Positions 52,592 through 60,942 of a stretch of DNA of 64,000 bases are shown here, in pieces (positions within the stretch are counted from its first letter, which is position 1; the number at the start of each line of letters is the position of its first letter). The stretch covers positions 1 through 64,000 of the forward strand of contig NZ_FOWC01000018.1 in NCBI RefSeq assembly GCF_900115345.1, written 5' to 3'. This DNA is from Amycolatopsis rubida (lineage in GTDB: Bacteria; Actinomycetota; Actinomycetes; Mycobacteriales; Pseudonocardiaceae). The notes beneath the pieces were generated by a model, which was given only the letters and a program-made list of their open reading frames with translations, had not been told where the DNA came from and ran no database searches. The translations under genes and the position numbers were made by a program.

Positions 52592-52620
52592 ATCATGGCG
52601 TTACAAGGGGTAATGGTCAA
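52592..52620 (-). promoter_or_regulatory. Promoter of the secretion-like operon
   Basis: The minus strand reads TTGACC (52620-52615), a 17-bp spacer and CATGAT (52597-52592). Transcription would start near 52585, about 57 nt before the VirB2-like ATG. No other strong promoter is obvious within the eight-gene series. Confidence 0.6.
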
Positions 52621-53009
52621 AGCGCGCTGCGTAGATAGTCGGTAGCTGTCGACTTGTGGTCAATGGGCGGGTACTGCGGTCCGATGGTCAGGATTCCTCG
52701 CCCTCCATCATCGTGGCAAGGGTGCTTCGGAATAACCCAAGCCACCCGGATTGCGCAGTGTTCCGGCGGTGCGGCTCCGCATATCGTGCGGCGCTCACTC
52801 TCGGTGCGCCCCGGACCGGCGTGTCGGGCAGGCACCAGTGTGGCATGCCCCGATCGGCGTTCCGCCGCGAGTCCGGTGAGTGACAACCGGACTGGAAAAC
52901 ACTTTGGAATTGATCACTCTCCGATGCGATAACGGTCACCGTCGCGTCCGATCTGCGCATTTGTTCACTACAAAGCGTGATGCCGGGCAGTTCCGGACCG
53001 TCTCCCGGA
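52621..53009. other. Gene-free regulatory stretch upstream of the secretion-like operon
   Basis: About 390 bp without a convincing gene. It is richer in A/T than its surroundings, with patches such as TTGGAATTGATCA near 52905 and TTTGTTCACTACAAAGCGTGA near 52957. Small open frames on both strands encode nothing recognisable. The AT-rich patches could bind regulators of the operon; no clean palindrome or consensus box was found. Confidence 0.5.
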
Positions 53010-53867
53010 TCAGGGCCGGAACGCCGCGCTCGGGATCGCGCCCGCTTCGATCACCCGGCGGCTGAGCGGGGCGCACAGCTGCTCCAGCCGGGCCGTCTTC
53101 TCCTCGCCGAGGTGCTGCCACGGACCCTGTGCCGCCGCGTTCGTCGCCAGCTCGACGCGTTCGCGGAACGCCAGCCCGTGTTCAGTGAGCGCGCCGCCGG
53201 TGTCGAGGATTCCGTCGGCGGTCAGCCGGGCCGCGGCGGCGGCCCACTCCTCGTCGCTCCAGCCGCGGGTGCGCTTGGCGGTGTCCGGCGGGGTGCCGTT
53301 CGTGGTCGCGCTGTGCGTGACCAGTGCTTCGAGGCCTGGCAGGCCGTTCGTGGTCAACGCCGCGACGTGCCCGTCTCCGCGGTGCTCGCGCAGCAGGGTG
53401 ATCGCGTGCCAGAGCGCGAGATGCGGCTGTTCGGGCCAATCCAGGTCCGCGTGCGCGGCGTAGAGCGGACGCCCTTCCGGACGGCAGCCCTCGGTGGCTT
53501 CCCGGGCAAGCTCGGCGGCTTCGGCGACCTCCGCGGACGCCAGCGTCTCGTCGCCGAACAGCCTGCGGTAGATCTCGTCGACGGCGGCGAGCCGGGCTTC
53601 CAGCACGGTTTCGGGAGTGGCGATCGTCCAGACGCGCGGGACGAAGTGGGCGATTAGGCTGGGGCTGAAGCTGTAGAAGGTGGCGGTGACCGTGCCCGCT
53701 CCCACCCGGCCCATCGCCGCGGCGCGGCTGGCGAAGTAGGTCATCGACCCCGGCTTGAGCCCGGCGGCGGCGAGCCGCTGCTGAGTCTCTGGCGCGAAGT
53801 AGACGGGGGCGTGCAGAGCGTCGAAGGTGGTCCGGAAGGCGACAGCGGCGGCGACGGCTTGACCCAT
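53010..53867 (-). CDS. SCO6745-type protein
   Basis: A 285-residue protein of the actinobacterial SCO6745-like family, which has a helical, possibly winged-helix-like body. Characteristic parts are the N-terminal ALHAPVYFAPETQQRLAAAGL, the middle YFASRAAAMGRVGAGTVTAT with FYSFSPSLIAHFVPRVW, and the C-terminal GWSDEEWAAAAARLTADGIL. The biochemical role is unknown to me. The ATG at 53867 gives the family N-terminus; the frame is open into rnpB upstream but that is structural RNA. It ends 22 nt after the 3' end of rnpB on the same strand. Confidence 0.75.
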   Translation of the reverse strand: MGQAVAAAVAFRTTFDALHAPVYFAPETQQRLAAAGLKPGSMTYFASRAAAMGRVGAGTVTATFYSFSPSLIAHFVPRVWTIATPETVLEARLAAVDEIYRRLFGDETLASAEVAEAAELAREATEGCRPEGRPLYAAHADLDWPEQPHLALWHAITLLREHRGDGHVAALTTNGLPGLEALVTHSATTNGTPPDTAKRTRGWSDEEWAAAAARLTADGILDTGGALTEHGLAFRERVELATNAAAQGPWQHLGEEKTARLEQLCAPLSRRVIEAGAIPSAAFRP

Positions 53868-53889
53868 GCGCCCGATCGTAGCGATCGGG

Positions 53890-54286
53890 CGGACGAGCTG
53901 GCATGTAAGCCGGATCCTGTTCCCGGGCCGCCTCGCGGCGGACCGGGCGACGGTCATCCATCTCGGCCTGCCGTCGCCGGCAGGCTCCAGCGGCCTACCC
54001 GCAGGCATCGGGCGGGCCGCCCTCGATCGCCTGCGCAGGAGCGAACTCCCTCTTGGCCTTGCTCCGGGTGGGGTTTACCGAGCCATCCCGGTCACCCGGG
54101 ATGCTGGTGGTCTCTTACACCACCGTTTCACCCTTACCCCCGTCGCGAGACGGGGGCGGTCTGTTTTCTGTGGCACTGTCCCGCGGGTCGCCCCGGGTTG
54201 CCGTTAGCAACCACCCTGCCCTGCGGAGTCCGGACTTTCCTCGGACCGGGAGAACCCGGGCCGCGACCGTCCTGCCAGCTCGTCCG
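53890..54286 (-). ncRNA. rnpB: RNase P RNA (bacterial class A)
   Basis: About 397 nt on the minus strand. The 5' end CGGACGAGCTGGCA (54286-54273) pairs with the 3' TGCCAGCTCGTCCG (53903-53890) as helix P1. Conserved universal elements are present: GAGGAAAGTCCGGACTCC near the 5' end, ACAGAAAACAGACCGCC, GGTAAGGGTGAAACGGTG and GTAAGAGACCACCAGC. It is the catalytic RNA that trims tRNA 5' leaders, acting with RnpA encoded elsewhere. The ends are inferred from P1 and may be off by a few nucleotides. Confidence 0.95.
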
Positions 54287-54293
54287 CCGGAGC

Positions 54294-54299
54294 AGCGTA
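54294..54299 (-). promoter_or_regulatory. Putative -10 element of rnpB
   Basis: TACGCT on the minus strand ends 7 nt before the predicted rnpB 5' end, the expected distance for a -10 hexamer. No good -35 hexamer is visible, so the promoter may depend on an extended GGG-TACGCT context. Confidence 0.45.
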
Positions 54300-54392
54300 C
54301 CCGGAAGACCGCGCGGCCCCGGGCACCGGCTGGCACATTCCACCGCGTGGACGCGTTTGGCCCGGTGCCCGGCCGCTGTTTCACTCCCCGGC

Positions 54393-55514
54393 ATGACCGC
54401 ACCCGAACCCCTGAAATTCGCCTACTGGGTCCCGAATGTGAGCGGCGGCCTGGTCACCAGCGACATCGAACAGCGCACCGACTGGGGCTACGAGTACAAC
54501 CGCGATCTGGCCGTGCTCGCCGAGCACAACGGCTTCGAATACGCGCTCACCCAGGTCCGCTACACCGCCAGCTACGGTGCCGCATACCAGCACGAATCCA
54601 CCGGTTTCAGCCTGGCGCTGCTGCTCGCGACCCAGCGGCTGAAGGTCATCGCGGCCGTCCATCCCGGACTGTGGCAGCCCGGCGTGCTCGCGAAGTTCAT
54701 CGCCAGCGCGGACGTCATCTCCGGCGGCCGGGCCGCGGTGAACGTGGTCAGCGGCTGGTTCAAAGACGAGTTCACCGGACTCGGCGAACCGTGGCTCGAA
54801 CACGACGAGCGCTACCGCCGCTCGGAAGAATTCATCCGCGTGCTCAAGGAATTGTGGACCGACGACCACGCCGAGTTCGGCGGCGATTTCTACCGGATCC
54901 ACGATTTCGACCTCAAACCCAAACCGGTCGCCGGTCCCGGACGGCCGCATCCGGAGGTCTTCCAGGGCGGCAACTCCACCGCGGCGCGCAAGCTGGCCGG
55001 GCGCGTTTCGGACTGGTATTTCAGCAACGGCAAGGACTTCGACGGTTTCAGTGAACAGGTCGACGAGGTGCGCGGGTATGCCGCCGAGAACGACCACGCG
55101 GTGCGGTTCGGGCTCAACGGCTTCGTCATCGCCCGCGAGACCGAAGCCGAGGCGCGCGAGGTTTTGCGGGAGATCGTGGCGAAGGCGAACGTGCCCGCCG
55201 TCGAAGGATTCCGCTCGGCGGTCAACCAGGCCGGGAAGTCCACTTCGGACACGAAGGGCATGTGGGCGGATTCGGAGTTCGCGGACCTGGTGCAGTACAA
55301 CGACGGATTCCGGACCGGGTTGATCGGGACGCCGGAACAGATCGCGGACCGGGCGATCGAGTACAAAAAGCGCGGCGCGAACCTGCTGCTGCTCGGGTTT
55401 TTGCACTACCTGGAGGACGTCGAGCACTTCGGCCGGGTGGTGCTGCCGGTGATCCGGGAGAAGGAGCGGGTGCTCGACCGCGGCGCGGGAGTCCCGGAAC
55501 CGGCGGGGATCTGA
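54393..55514 (+). CDS. Flavin-dependent monooxygenase, SfnG-like (dimethylsulfone type)
   Basis: A 373-residue class C flavin-dependent (luciferase-like) monooxygenase. The N-terminus KFAYWVPNVSGGLVTS and YNRDLAVLAEHNGFEYALTQVRY strongly recall SfnG, which oxidises dimethylsulfone using reduced FMN. SADVISGGRAAVNVVSGWFKDEF and WYFSNGKDFDGF are typical flavin-site segments. No flavin reductase or other sulfur-assimilation gene is adjacent, so the substrate is uncertain among small sulfones or sulfonates. There is no clear ribosome site before the ATG at 54393. The gene is divergent from rnpB with only about 106 bp between. Confidence 0.8.
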   Translation: MTAPEPLKFAYWVPNVSGGLVTSDIEQRTDWGYEYNRDLAVLAEHNGFEYALTQVRYTASYGAAYQHESTGFSLALLLATQRLKVIAAVHPGLWQPGVLAKFIASADVISGGRAAVNVVSGWFKDEFTGLGEPWLEHDERYRRSEEFIRVLKELWTDDHAEFGGDFYRIHDFDLKPKPVAGPGRPHPEVFQGGNSTAARKLAGRVSDWYFSNGKDFDGFSEQVDEVRGYAAENDHAVRFGLNGFVIARETEAEAREVLREIVAKANVPAVEGFRSAVNQAGKSTSDTKGMWADSEFADLVQYNDGFRTGLIGTPEQIADRAIEYKKRGANLLLLGFLHYLEDVEHFGRVVLPVIREKERVLDRGAGVPEPAGI

Positions 55515-55540
55515 GTTCTCGCGGCGGCTAGCGTTCGGGG

Positions 55541-56770
55541 GTGAACGGTGCCCTCTCGCTGCTGCTTCTGGCCGGAACGCTGTGGTTCGCCATGGCGCGT
55601 CCGCGCGGTCTGCCGGAAGCTGTCGTCGCGGTCCCCGCCGCCGGTGTCGTCCTCGCGCTCGGCCTGATTTCACCGCACGAAGCAGGCGAGCGGGTCGTCC
55701 AGATGCTGCCGACGATGGGCTTTCTCGCCGCGATCCTGCTGGTCAGCCACCTTGCTGCGACGGAAGGCGTCTTCACCTGGCTAGGTGCCGAGCTAGCCGA
55801 GATCTGCCGCGGACGGCAACCTCGGCTCCTGCTGCTCACCTTCGCCGCGGCAGCGATCGTCACCGCCGTGCTCAGCCTCGATGCCACTGTCGTCCTGCTG
55901 ACCCCGGTCATCCTCGCCACCGCCGCCGAACTGGAACTCACCGCGCGGCCGCACGTCTACGCGTGCGCGCACCTGGCCAACTCGGCGTCCACGCTCTTCC
56001 CCGTCTCGAACCTGACGAACCTGCTCGCCTTCACCGCTTCCGGCCTCACCTTCGCCGGTTTCACCGCGCTGATGGCGTTGCCCTGGCTGGTCACCCTCGC
56101 TGTCGAACTCGCCGCGTTCGCCTGGTTTTTCCGCAAGGATCTTCGCGAACCGGCCAGCACTCGTCAGCCCGAACACCGGGAAGCGCCGGTCTTCGCCCTC
56201 ATCGTGCTGGCGGTCATGCTGGCCGGCTTCGCGACCGGACAACTGGTGCACGTCGAGCCGGTCTGGATCGCCGCACTGACCGCGCTCGTCCTGGCCGCGA
56301 AAGCCTTGGCAAAGCGGAAGATCCGGCCTTGGCAGGTGCTCACCGAAGCCTCTCCGCTGCTGGTCCTCTTCGTGCTCGCGCTGGCGGTGGTGGTCGAAGC
56401 GGTCGACGAACACGTCCTCGGCGGCCTGCTGCGCACTCTCCTGCCGACAACCGCCGGGCTGCCCGAACTGCTCCTCGCCGCAGCCATCGCGGCCGTGCTG
56501 GCGAACCTCGTCAACAACCTGCCCGCGACGCTGATCCTGCTGTCCGTCCTCGGCCCGCACCCGAACCAGGGCGTGCTGCTCGCGGTGCTGCTGGGCGTGA
56601 ACATCGGCCCGAACGCGACGTACCTCGGTTCGCTGGCGACGCTGTTGTGGCGACGGGTTGTCGTCCGGCATGGGCAGCATCCGCCGGTGCGGGAATTCCT
56701 GAAGCTCGGCGCACTCACGACACCGCTGTCGTTGGTAGCGGCGACGTGCGCGCTGTGGCTGGTGTTCTAG
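55541..56770 (+). CDS. ArsB/SLC13-type ion permease
   Basis: A 409-residue permease with about ten or eleven membrane segments in two related halves. The conserved NSASTLFPVSNLTNLLAFTASG loop and the second-half ANLVNNLPATLILLSVLG match the arsenite/anion (ArsB, SLC13) superfamily, where paired Asn-rich hairpins form the substrate site. The lack of arsR, arsC or an ArsA gene makes arsenite specificity unproven. A GTG at 55541 starts it. Its last 30 codons are duplicated downstream in tandem degenerate copies. Confidence 0.82.
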   Translation: MNGALSLLLLAGTLWFAMARPRGLPEAVVAVPAAGVVLALGLISPHEAGERVVQMLPTMGFLAAILLVSHLAATEGVFTWLGAELAEICRGRQPRLLLLTFAAAAIVTAVLSLDATVVLLTPVILATAAELELTARPHVYACAHLANSASTLFPVSNLTNLLAFTASGLTFAGFTALMALPWLVTLAVELAAFAWFFRKDLREPASTRQPEHREAPVFALIVLAVMLAGFATGQLVHVEPVWIAALTALVLAAKALAKRKIRPWQVLTEASPLLVLFVLALAVVVEAVDEHVLGGLLRTLLPTTAGLPELLLAAAIAAVLANLVNNLPATLILLSVLGPHPNQGVLLAVLLGVNIGPNATYLGSLATLLWRRVVVRHGQHPPVREFLKLGALTTPLSLVAATCALWLVF

Positions 56771-57210
56771 CCCCGAGGCGCGATCGTGCTGCCGCGCGAC
56801 ACGGCGCTTCTGCCGCGACGCGTCACCTTCCTGCCCGGACGCCATCCGCCCGTGCGGAAATTCCTCAAGCTCAGCGCACTCACGACACCGCTGACTGGCA
56901 GTGGCGACGTGCGCGCTGTGGCTGGTGTTCTAGCCGCGCCGCGCGGCAACGTCGGGCCACGCCGCCGAGACCGTCGCCGAACCGCCGCGCCTCCACGCTC
57001 ACCATCGTGACTCGCAGTTCGCGCACGCTGCTCCTGGCCGGTAGGCGAATTCCTCAACCTCGGCGCACTCACCACACCACTCTCGCTGGCAGCGGCGACA
57101 TGCGCGCTATGGCCGGTGCTCTAACCCCGAGGCGCGATCGTGCTCCCCCGCGACAACGTCGGACCACAGTCATCCAGCCCATCGCCGAACCGCTGCGCCT
57201 CGACGTCCAT
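56690..57210. repeat. Tandem duplication of a convergent-gene junction
   Basis: The last ~100 bp of the ArsB-like gene, starting at GAATTCCTGAAGCTCGGCGC, recur at about 56856 and 57042 with substitutions, an indel and frame loss; the copies are about 165-186 bp apart. After each copy comes sequence resembling the 3' end of the GT-C gene: GAGGCGCGATCGTGCT in the first and third, and CAACGTCGG with GCCGAACCGC in the second and third. The duplicated unit therefore spans the junction of two convergent genes. The first copy belongs to the functional permease gene and the last to the functional GT-C gene. Confidence 0.8.
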
Positions 57211-58866
57211 CATCGTCACCTGCGCGTAGTGCTGAACCGCCGCGAGCTTCGCCGGATCGGTCACCGCGTCCTTGCGGACGAAGTCGCCGTTGCGCTTGCC
57301 GGGGCCGGGGTAGACGAGGATCGGCAGGTAGTCCCGGTCGATGCGCGGGTCGACGGTGATGCCGTTGCCGTCCGCCCACGGGCCCCACGAGTGGATGAAA
57401 GTCGGCTTGACCGTGTCGAACACGTAGTCGCGCAGGCCGGCGATGTCTTCCTTGTGCGTGAGGTCCGCGATCGGCGCGTTGACGAGGCCGGCCATGTCGA
57501 CCAGTTCGAGCCTGCTGGTCATCGACGAGCCGCCGAGGTCCGGCAGGAGCAGCGACGCGTGCTGGAGGCCGAGCATGTCCGCGTAGGTGTTGAAGCCGCG
57601 GCCGAAGCGGTCGGCGATCAGGCACGCCGGCACGGTCGGGCTCTTGACGAATTCCTCGTCGTGCCCCGCGAAGCCGATCGCCGACGGGATCGACGCGGCC
57701 ACCAGCACGAGCGCCGCGACCGCTCGCCACTGCACCTTCGGCAGCGAACGCAGCAGCTCGGCGAAGGCCATGACGCCGCACAGCGTGCCGAGCACCCACA
57801 CCGGCGTCGCGAAGCGGTACTGCGCCATCCAGTCCGGGACCATCACGCCGTACGCGATCACGCCGAGCACGAGCGGCGTGACCAGCCCGATCAACGGACG
57901 CCGCCACGGTGCCTTGACCAGCGCCCACACGACCGCGGCGACCAGCACGAGCGTCAGCGCGATGCCGAGGTACTCGACCAGCTGGTGCGGCCGGATGATC
58001 GAGGCGAACGTCGGCAAGCCCTGCTTCTTGGCGACCGACGGGTTGGCCAGCAGCCGGTGGAATTCCGTGTAGCGCCACACGACGTACCCGCCGAACAGCA
58101 CGGCGAAGGCCGCGACGGACACCAGCGCGGACCGGAAGCTGGGCCAGAATCCCTCGCGCTTCACGCCGAACAGCAGGACGATCGGGTACGCGCTGGCGTA
58201 GATCAGGCCTTCCGGCCGGGTCAGCGCGGCCGCGGCGACGAGCACGCCGGCGACGATCGCGACCTTGAACGAGAGCGAGTTTTCCTTGCGCAGCGCGGTG
58301 AACAGCAGCGCGGCCAGCGCGGTGGTGAAGAACGCGAACAGCGAATTCTCCAGGCCGGAGACCACCCAGATCACGAACGACGGGATCGCCGCCAGCCCGA
58401 GGCCGGTCGCCAGCGTGATCGCCCACGCGTGCCTGCGGAACACCTGGCGGGCCACCAGGTGGCACAGCACCAGGATGCCCGCGGTGAACAACAGGCCGAG
58501 CAGCTTGGGGAACAGCACGTAGTCCGGGATGCCGAACAGCAGGCCCTTGTCGAACAGCCCGGCGACCTTGCCCAGCGCGAGCAGGATCATCCAGGTCGGG
58601 TCGGAGAAGCCCTCCACCGGCGGCGCGCCGGGGGCCAGCACCGGGCCGAGTCCTTCGGCGACGCTGCGCGAGTAGGAGAACGTGATGGCCGCGTCGTCGA
58701 CGATCCAGTGCCCGTAGCGCGTGGCGTGCCAGGCGACCGCGGCTACTCCGGCCAGCACCGCCAGCGTCGACGCCAGCCAGCTGAGCTTGAACCGCGAGGG
58801 CGGATCGGTCGTCTCCTCCCCCGGCAGGTCGGGCTCGGATACTGCGGTGAGTGCGCTAGCCGTCAT
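57121..58866 (-). CDS. GT-C superfamily membrane glycosyltransferase-like protein
   Basis: A 581-residue membrane protein with about nine to eleven segments. After the first segment, an outside loop carries WIVDDAAITFSYSRSVAEGL, the paired-acid motif of GT-C enzymes that use polyprenyl-phosphate sugars, followed by VEGFSDPTWMILL. The C-terminal 150 residues form a soluble domain outside the membrane. Overall layout recalls arabinofuranosyltransferases such as AftB of mycobacterial wall assembly, but donor and acceptor cannot be inferred. The ATG at 58866 was preferred to upstream codons since the preceding residues are low-complexity. Its last codons lie in the duplicated junction. Confidence 0.75.
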   Translation of the reverse strand: MTASALTAVSEPDLPGEETTDPPSRFKLSWLASTLAVLAGVAAVAWHATRYGHWIVDDAAITFSYSRSVAEGLGPVLAPGAPPVEGFSDPTWMILLALGKVAGLFDKGLLFGIPDYVLFPKLLGLLFTAGILVLCHLVARQVFRRHAWAITLATGLGLAAIPSFVIWVVSGLENSLFAFFTTALAALLFTALRKENSLSFKVAIVAGVLVAAAALTRPEGLIYASAYPIVLLFGVKREGFWPSFRSALVSVAAFAVLFGGYVVWRYTEFHRLLANPSVAKKQGLPTFASIIRPHQLVEYLGIALTLVLVAAVVWALVKAPWRRPLIGLVTPLVLGVIAYGVMVPDWMAQYRFATPVWVLGTLCGVMAFAELLRSLPKVQWRAVAALVLVAASIPSAIGFAGHDEEFVKSPTVPACLIADRFGRGFNTYADMLGLQHASLLLPDLGGSSMTSRLELVDMAGLVNAPIADLTHKEDIAGLRDYVFDTVKPTFIHSWGPWADGNGITVDPRIDRDYLPILVYPGPGKRNGDFVRKDAVTDPAKLAAVQHYAQVTMMDVEAQRFGDGLDDCGPTLSRGSTIAPRG

Positions 58867-59048
58867 GTCCTCGTCACTGTTTCCACTTGCGGATGCTGCC
58901 GAAGAAACGCACGAGCCTGCGCCCCCCTTGAAGTCCCGGCCGGGACCTGCGCCGCGGCGCCGCGGTCGACACCGCACTCTAGCCAATACCTCATCCGGGC
59001 CGGTTCACACGTCATCCCCGACCGTGATCCACCTCACATTTGTCCGGT

Positions 59049-60191
59049 TCAGGACAGATGCGAGATGTCGTTGACCAATCGGACCGAGGCGTTGCCGTCG
59101 GGATAGAACTCGACGATCGACAGCGACGCCAGGTCAAGGTGCAGCCGGAACAGCAGCGACGGCCCGGCGTCGAGTGCCATCCGCAGCAGGGTCTTGATCG
59201 GCGTCACGTGGCTGACCACGAGCACCGTGCGCCCGTCGTACTGCTCGATGAGGTCGCGCCGGGCCTTGCCGACCCGCTCGTGGACCGCGTCGAAGCTCTC
59301 GCCGCCGGGCGGCGGGCACGACGAATCGCTCAGCCAGCAGCGGTGCAGTTCCGGGTCCCGCTCGGCGGCCTCGCCGAAGGTGCGGCCCTCCCATTCGCCG
59401 AAATCGGTCTCGATGAGCCCGGGGTGCGTCTCGACCCGGCCGCCGAGCGCGTCGGCGACCGCCTGCGCGGTCTGCTTGGTGCGGATCAGCGGCGACGAAA
59501 CGATCGGGGCCGGTTCGCCGTCCTCGCCGCTCAGGCCGGGCATCGCGGCCAGCCGTTTGGCGGCCGCGGCGGCCTGGCCCCGGCCGTGCTCGGTGAGCGG
59601 GACGTCGCCGCGCCCGGAGTAGCGGCGGTCGACCGACATCTCGGTCTGTCCGTGGCGCAGCAGGAGCAGTTTGGTCGGCGTGCCGCTGGCCCCGGTCCAG
59701 CCCGCCGGGGACACCCGGTCCGGTTCGGCGGCCTTCGCCCGAGGCCGTACCTCGGCGACCGGGGCGGGCGAGGTCGCGCCGGACCCGGCACTGTCCATGG
59801 CGACGTTCGCGAGCCGGTCCGCGTGCGAGTTCTCCGCGCGCGGGATCCAGGTGTAGCCGACCCGCTCGAAGCCCGCCGCGATCTCGCGCGCCTGCGCGGC
59901 GAGCGGCTGCAGCGCGGCGTGCTTGATCTTCCAGCGCCCGGACATCTGCTCGACCACGAGCTTCGAATCCATCCGGACGTCCACAATGGACACTCCGAGT
60001 TCGGCGGCCGCGGCCAGCCCGGCGACGAGCCCGGAATACTCCGCGACGTTGTTCGTGGCGATGCCGAGGTATTCGTGGCGTTCGGCCAGCACCTCGCCGG
60101 TCGCCGCGTCCTTCACGACCGCGCCGTAGCCTGCCGGGCCGGGGTTTCCCCGCGATCCGCCGTCGGCCTCGACGATCGCCCGTTCGGTCAC
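59049..60191 (-). CDS. Bifunctional RNase H / acid phosphatase (Rv2228c-like)
   Basis: A 380-residue fusion. The N-terminal type I RNase H domain has Asp10 (VEADGGSRGN), Glu51 (NNVAEYSGL), Asp75 (RMDSKLVVEQ) and Asp125 (SHADRLAN), the DEDD set for cutting RNA in RNA-DNA hybrids. After a linker (about 132-170) comes a histidine-phosphatase domain with LLLLRHGQTE at about 175-184 and a second histidine in VVSHVTPIK. In Mycobacterium tuberculosis the fused Rv2228c has both RNase H and alpha-ribazole phosphatase-type (CobC) activity; the nearby cobD is consistent. The GTG overlaps the stop of the zinc-ribbon gene (GTGA). Confidence 0.92.
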   Translation of the reverse strand: MTERAIVEADGGSRGNPGPAGYGAVVKDAATGEVLAERHEYLGIATNNVAEYSGLVAGLAAAAELGVSIVDVRMDSKLVVEQMSGRWKIKHAALQPLAAQAREIAAGFERVGYTWIPRAENSHADRLANVAMDSAGSGATSPAPVAEVRPRAKAAEPDRVSPAGWTGASGTPTKLLLLRHGQTEMSVDRRYSGRGDVPLTEHGRGQAAAAAKRLAAMPGLSGEDGEPAPIVSSPLIRTKQTAQAVADALGGRVETHPGLIETDFGEWEGRTFGEAAERDPELHRCWLSDSSCPPPGGESFDAVHERVGKARRDLIEQYDGRTVLVVSHVTPIKTLLRMALDAGPSLLFRLHLDLASLSIVEFYPDGNASVRLVNDISHLS

Positions 60192-60925
60192 AGGCCCGAC
60201 TCCAGCGTGCGGACCAGGATCGCGCCGCAGTTGTCGCACTGCACGACGCTGTCCTCGGCCGCGGCCTTGATCTCGGAGATGGTGTTGCGGTCGAGTTCGA
60301 GCTGGCAGGCACCGCACCGGCGGGCCCGCAGCAGCGCCGCGCCGATGCCCTTGTGGTCGTAGACGCGGGTGTACAGCTTGAGCAGCGGCTCCGGGAAGCG
60401 CGGCAGCAGCTTCGCGCGGTCTTCCTTGCGCCGGGCCTCGGTGGTGTCGAGGTCCTTGAACGCCTCGTCGCGCCGGCCCACGGCGGCCTCGACCGCCTGC
60501 ACCGCCTTGTCGGCCTCGGCGCTCGTGCGCTGCGCGTCAAGGCCCAGTGCCTCGCGCTGCTCCATCAGCTCCAGCAGGTCGTCCTCAAGCGCGCCCTTGC
60601 GGCGGCCGAGCGTCTGCAGCTCGTGCTCGATGTCGGTCATCTGCTTGGCCCCGACCGAACCGGATTCCATCAGCTTGCGGTCGCGGTCCTCGCGCGCCCG
60701 CACCGATTCGACCTCTTTCTCCTGCCGGGCGATCTCCCGGTCGAGGTCGGACGTCGCGGTCTCGACCGACACGAGGGCGTCGCGTTTCTCCCGGGCGGTC
60801 TTCTCCCCGGCCTCGATCTCGGCGAGCTCGGGCAGAGTGCGGCGGCGGTGCGCGACGCGCGAAAGCTCGGCGTCCACCTTCGCGAGTTCGAGCAGCTGAC
60901 GCTGGACGGCGGGGTCGGCCTTCAC
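60188..60925 (-). CDS. Coiled-coil zinc-ribbon protein (Rv2229c/CT398 family)
   Basis: A 245-residue protein. Residues 10-170 form a long antiparallel coiled coil (QRQLLELAKVDAELSRVAHR, DREIARQEKEVESVRARED, ELQTLGRRKGALEDDLLELM). The C-terminal zinc ribbon has CGAC and CDNC pairs. The family is conserved next to RNase H and NIF3 genes and is thought to act as an adaptor, but its biochemical role is unsettled. GTG at 60925 follows AGGGAG. It is coupled to the next gene by a GTGA overlap. Confidence 0.88.
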   Translation of the reverse strand: MKADPAVQRQLLELAKVDAELSRVAHRRRTLPELAEIEAGEKTAREKRDALVSVETATSDLDREIARQEKEVESVRAREDRDRKLMESGSVGAKQMTDIEHELQTLGRRKGALEDDLLELMEQREALGLDAQRTSAEADKAVQAVEAAVGRRDEAFKDLDTTEARRKEDRAKLLPRFPEPLLKLYTRVYDHKGIGAALLRARRCGACQLELDRNTISEIKAAAEDSVVQCDNCGAILVRTLESGL

Positions 60926-60942
60926 TGTGCTCCCTGATTTAG

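Noticed and set aside
42670..52620. Integrative conjugative element or prophage
   Set aside because: No integrase, excisionase, relaxase, coupling protein, replication gene, direct-repeat att sites or tRNA target is seen, and the codon character matches neighbouring core genes.
46324..52645. Two giant plus-strand frames opposite the secretion-like operon
   Set aside because: They are antisense to the VirB4-, VirB6- and wall-hydrolase genes, which have motifs, ribosome sites and tight operon spacing; the plus frames have none of these.
52617..52886. Small minus-strand gene upstream of the secretion-like operon
   Set aside because: The 89-codon frame has no domain and no ribosome site, and it contains the operon promoter at its end.
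55582..59106. Plus-strand frame of about 1170 codons crossing the ArsB-like, junction and GT-C regions
   Set aside because: It runs in a wrong frame through one gene and antisense through another, and its product is Arg/Asp/His-rich with no domain.
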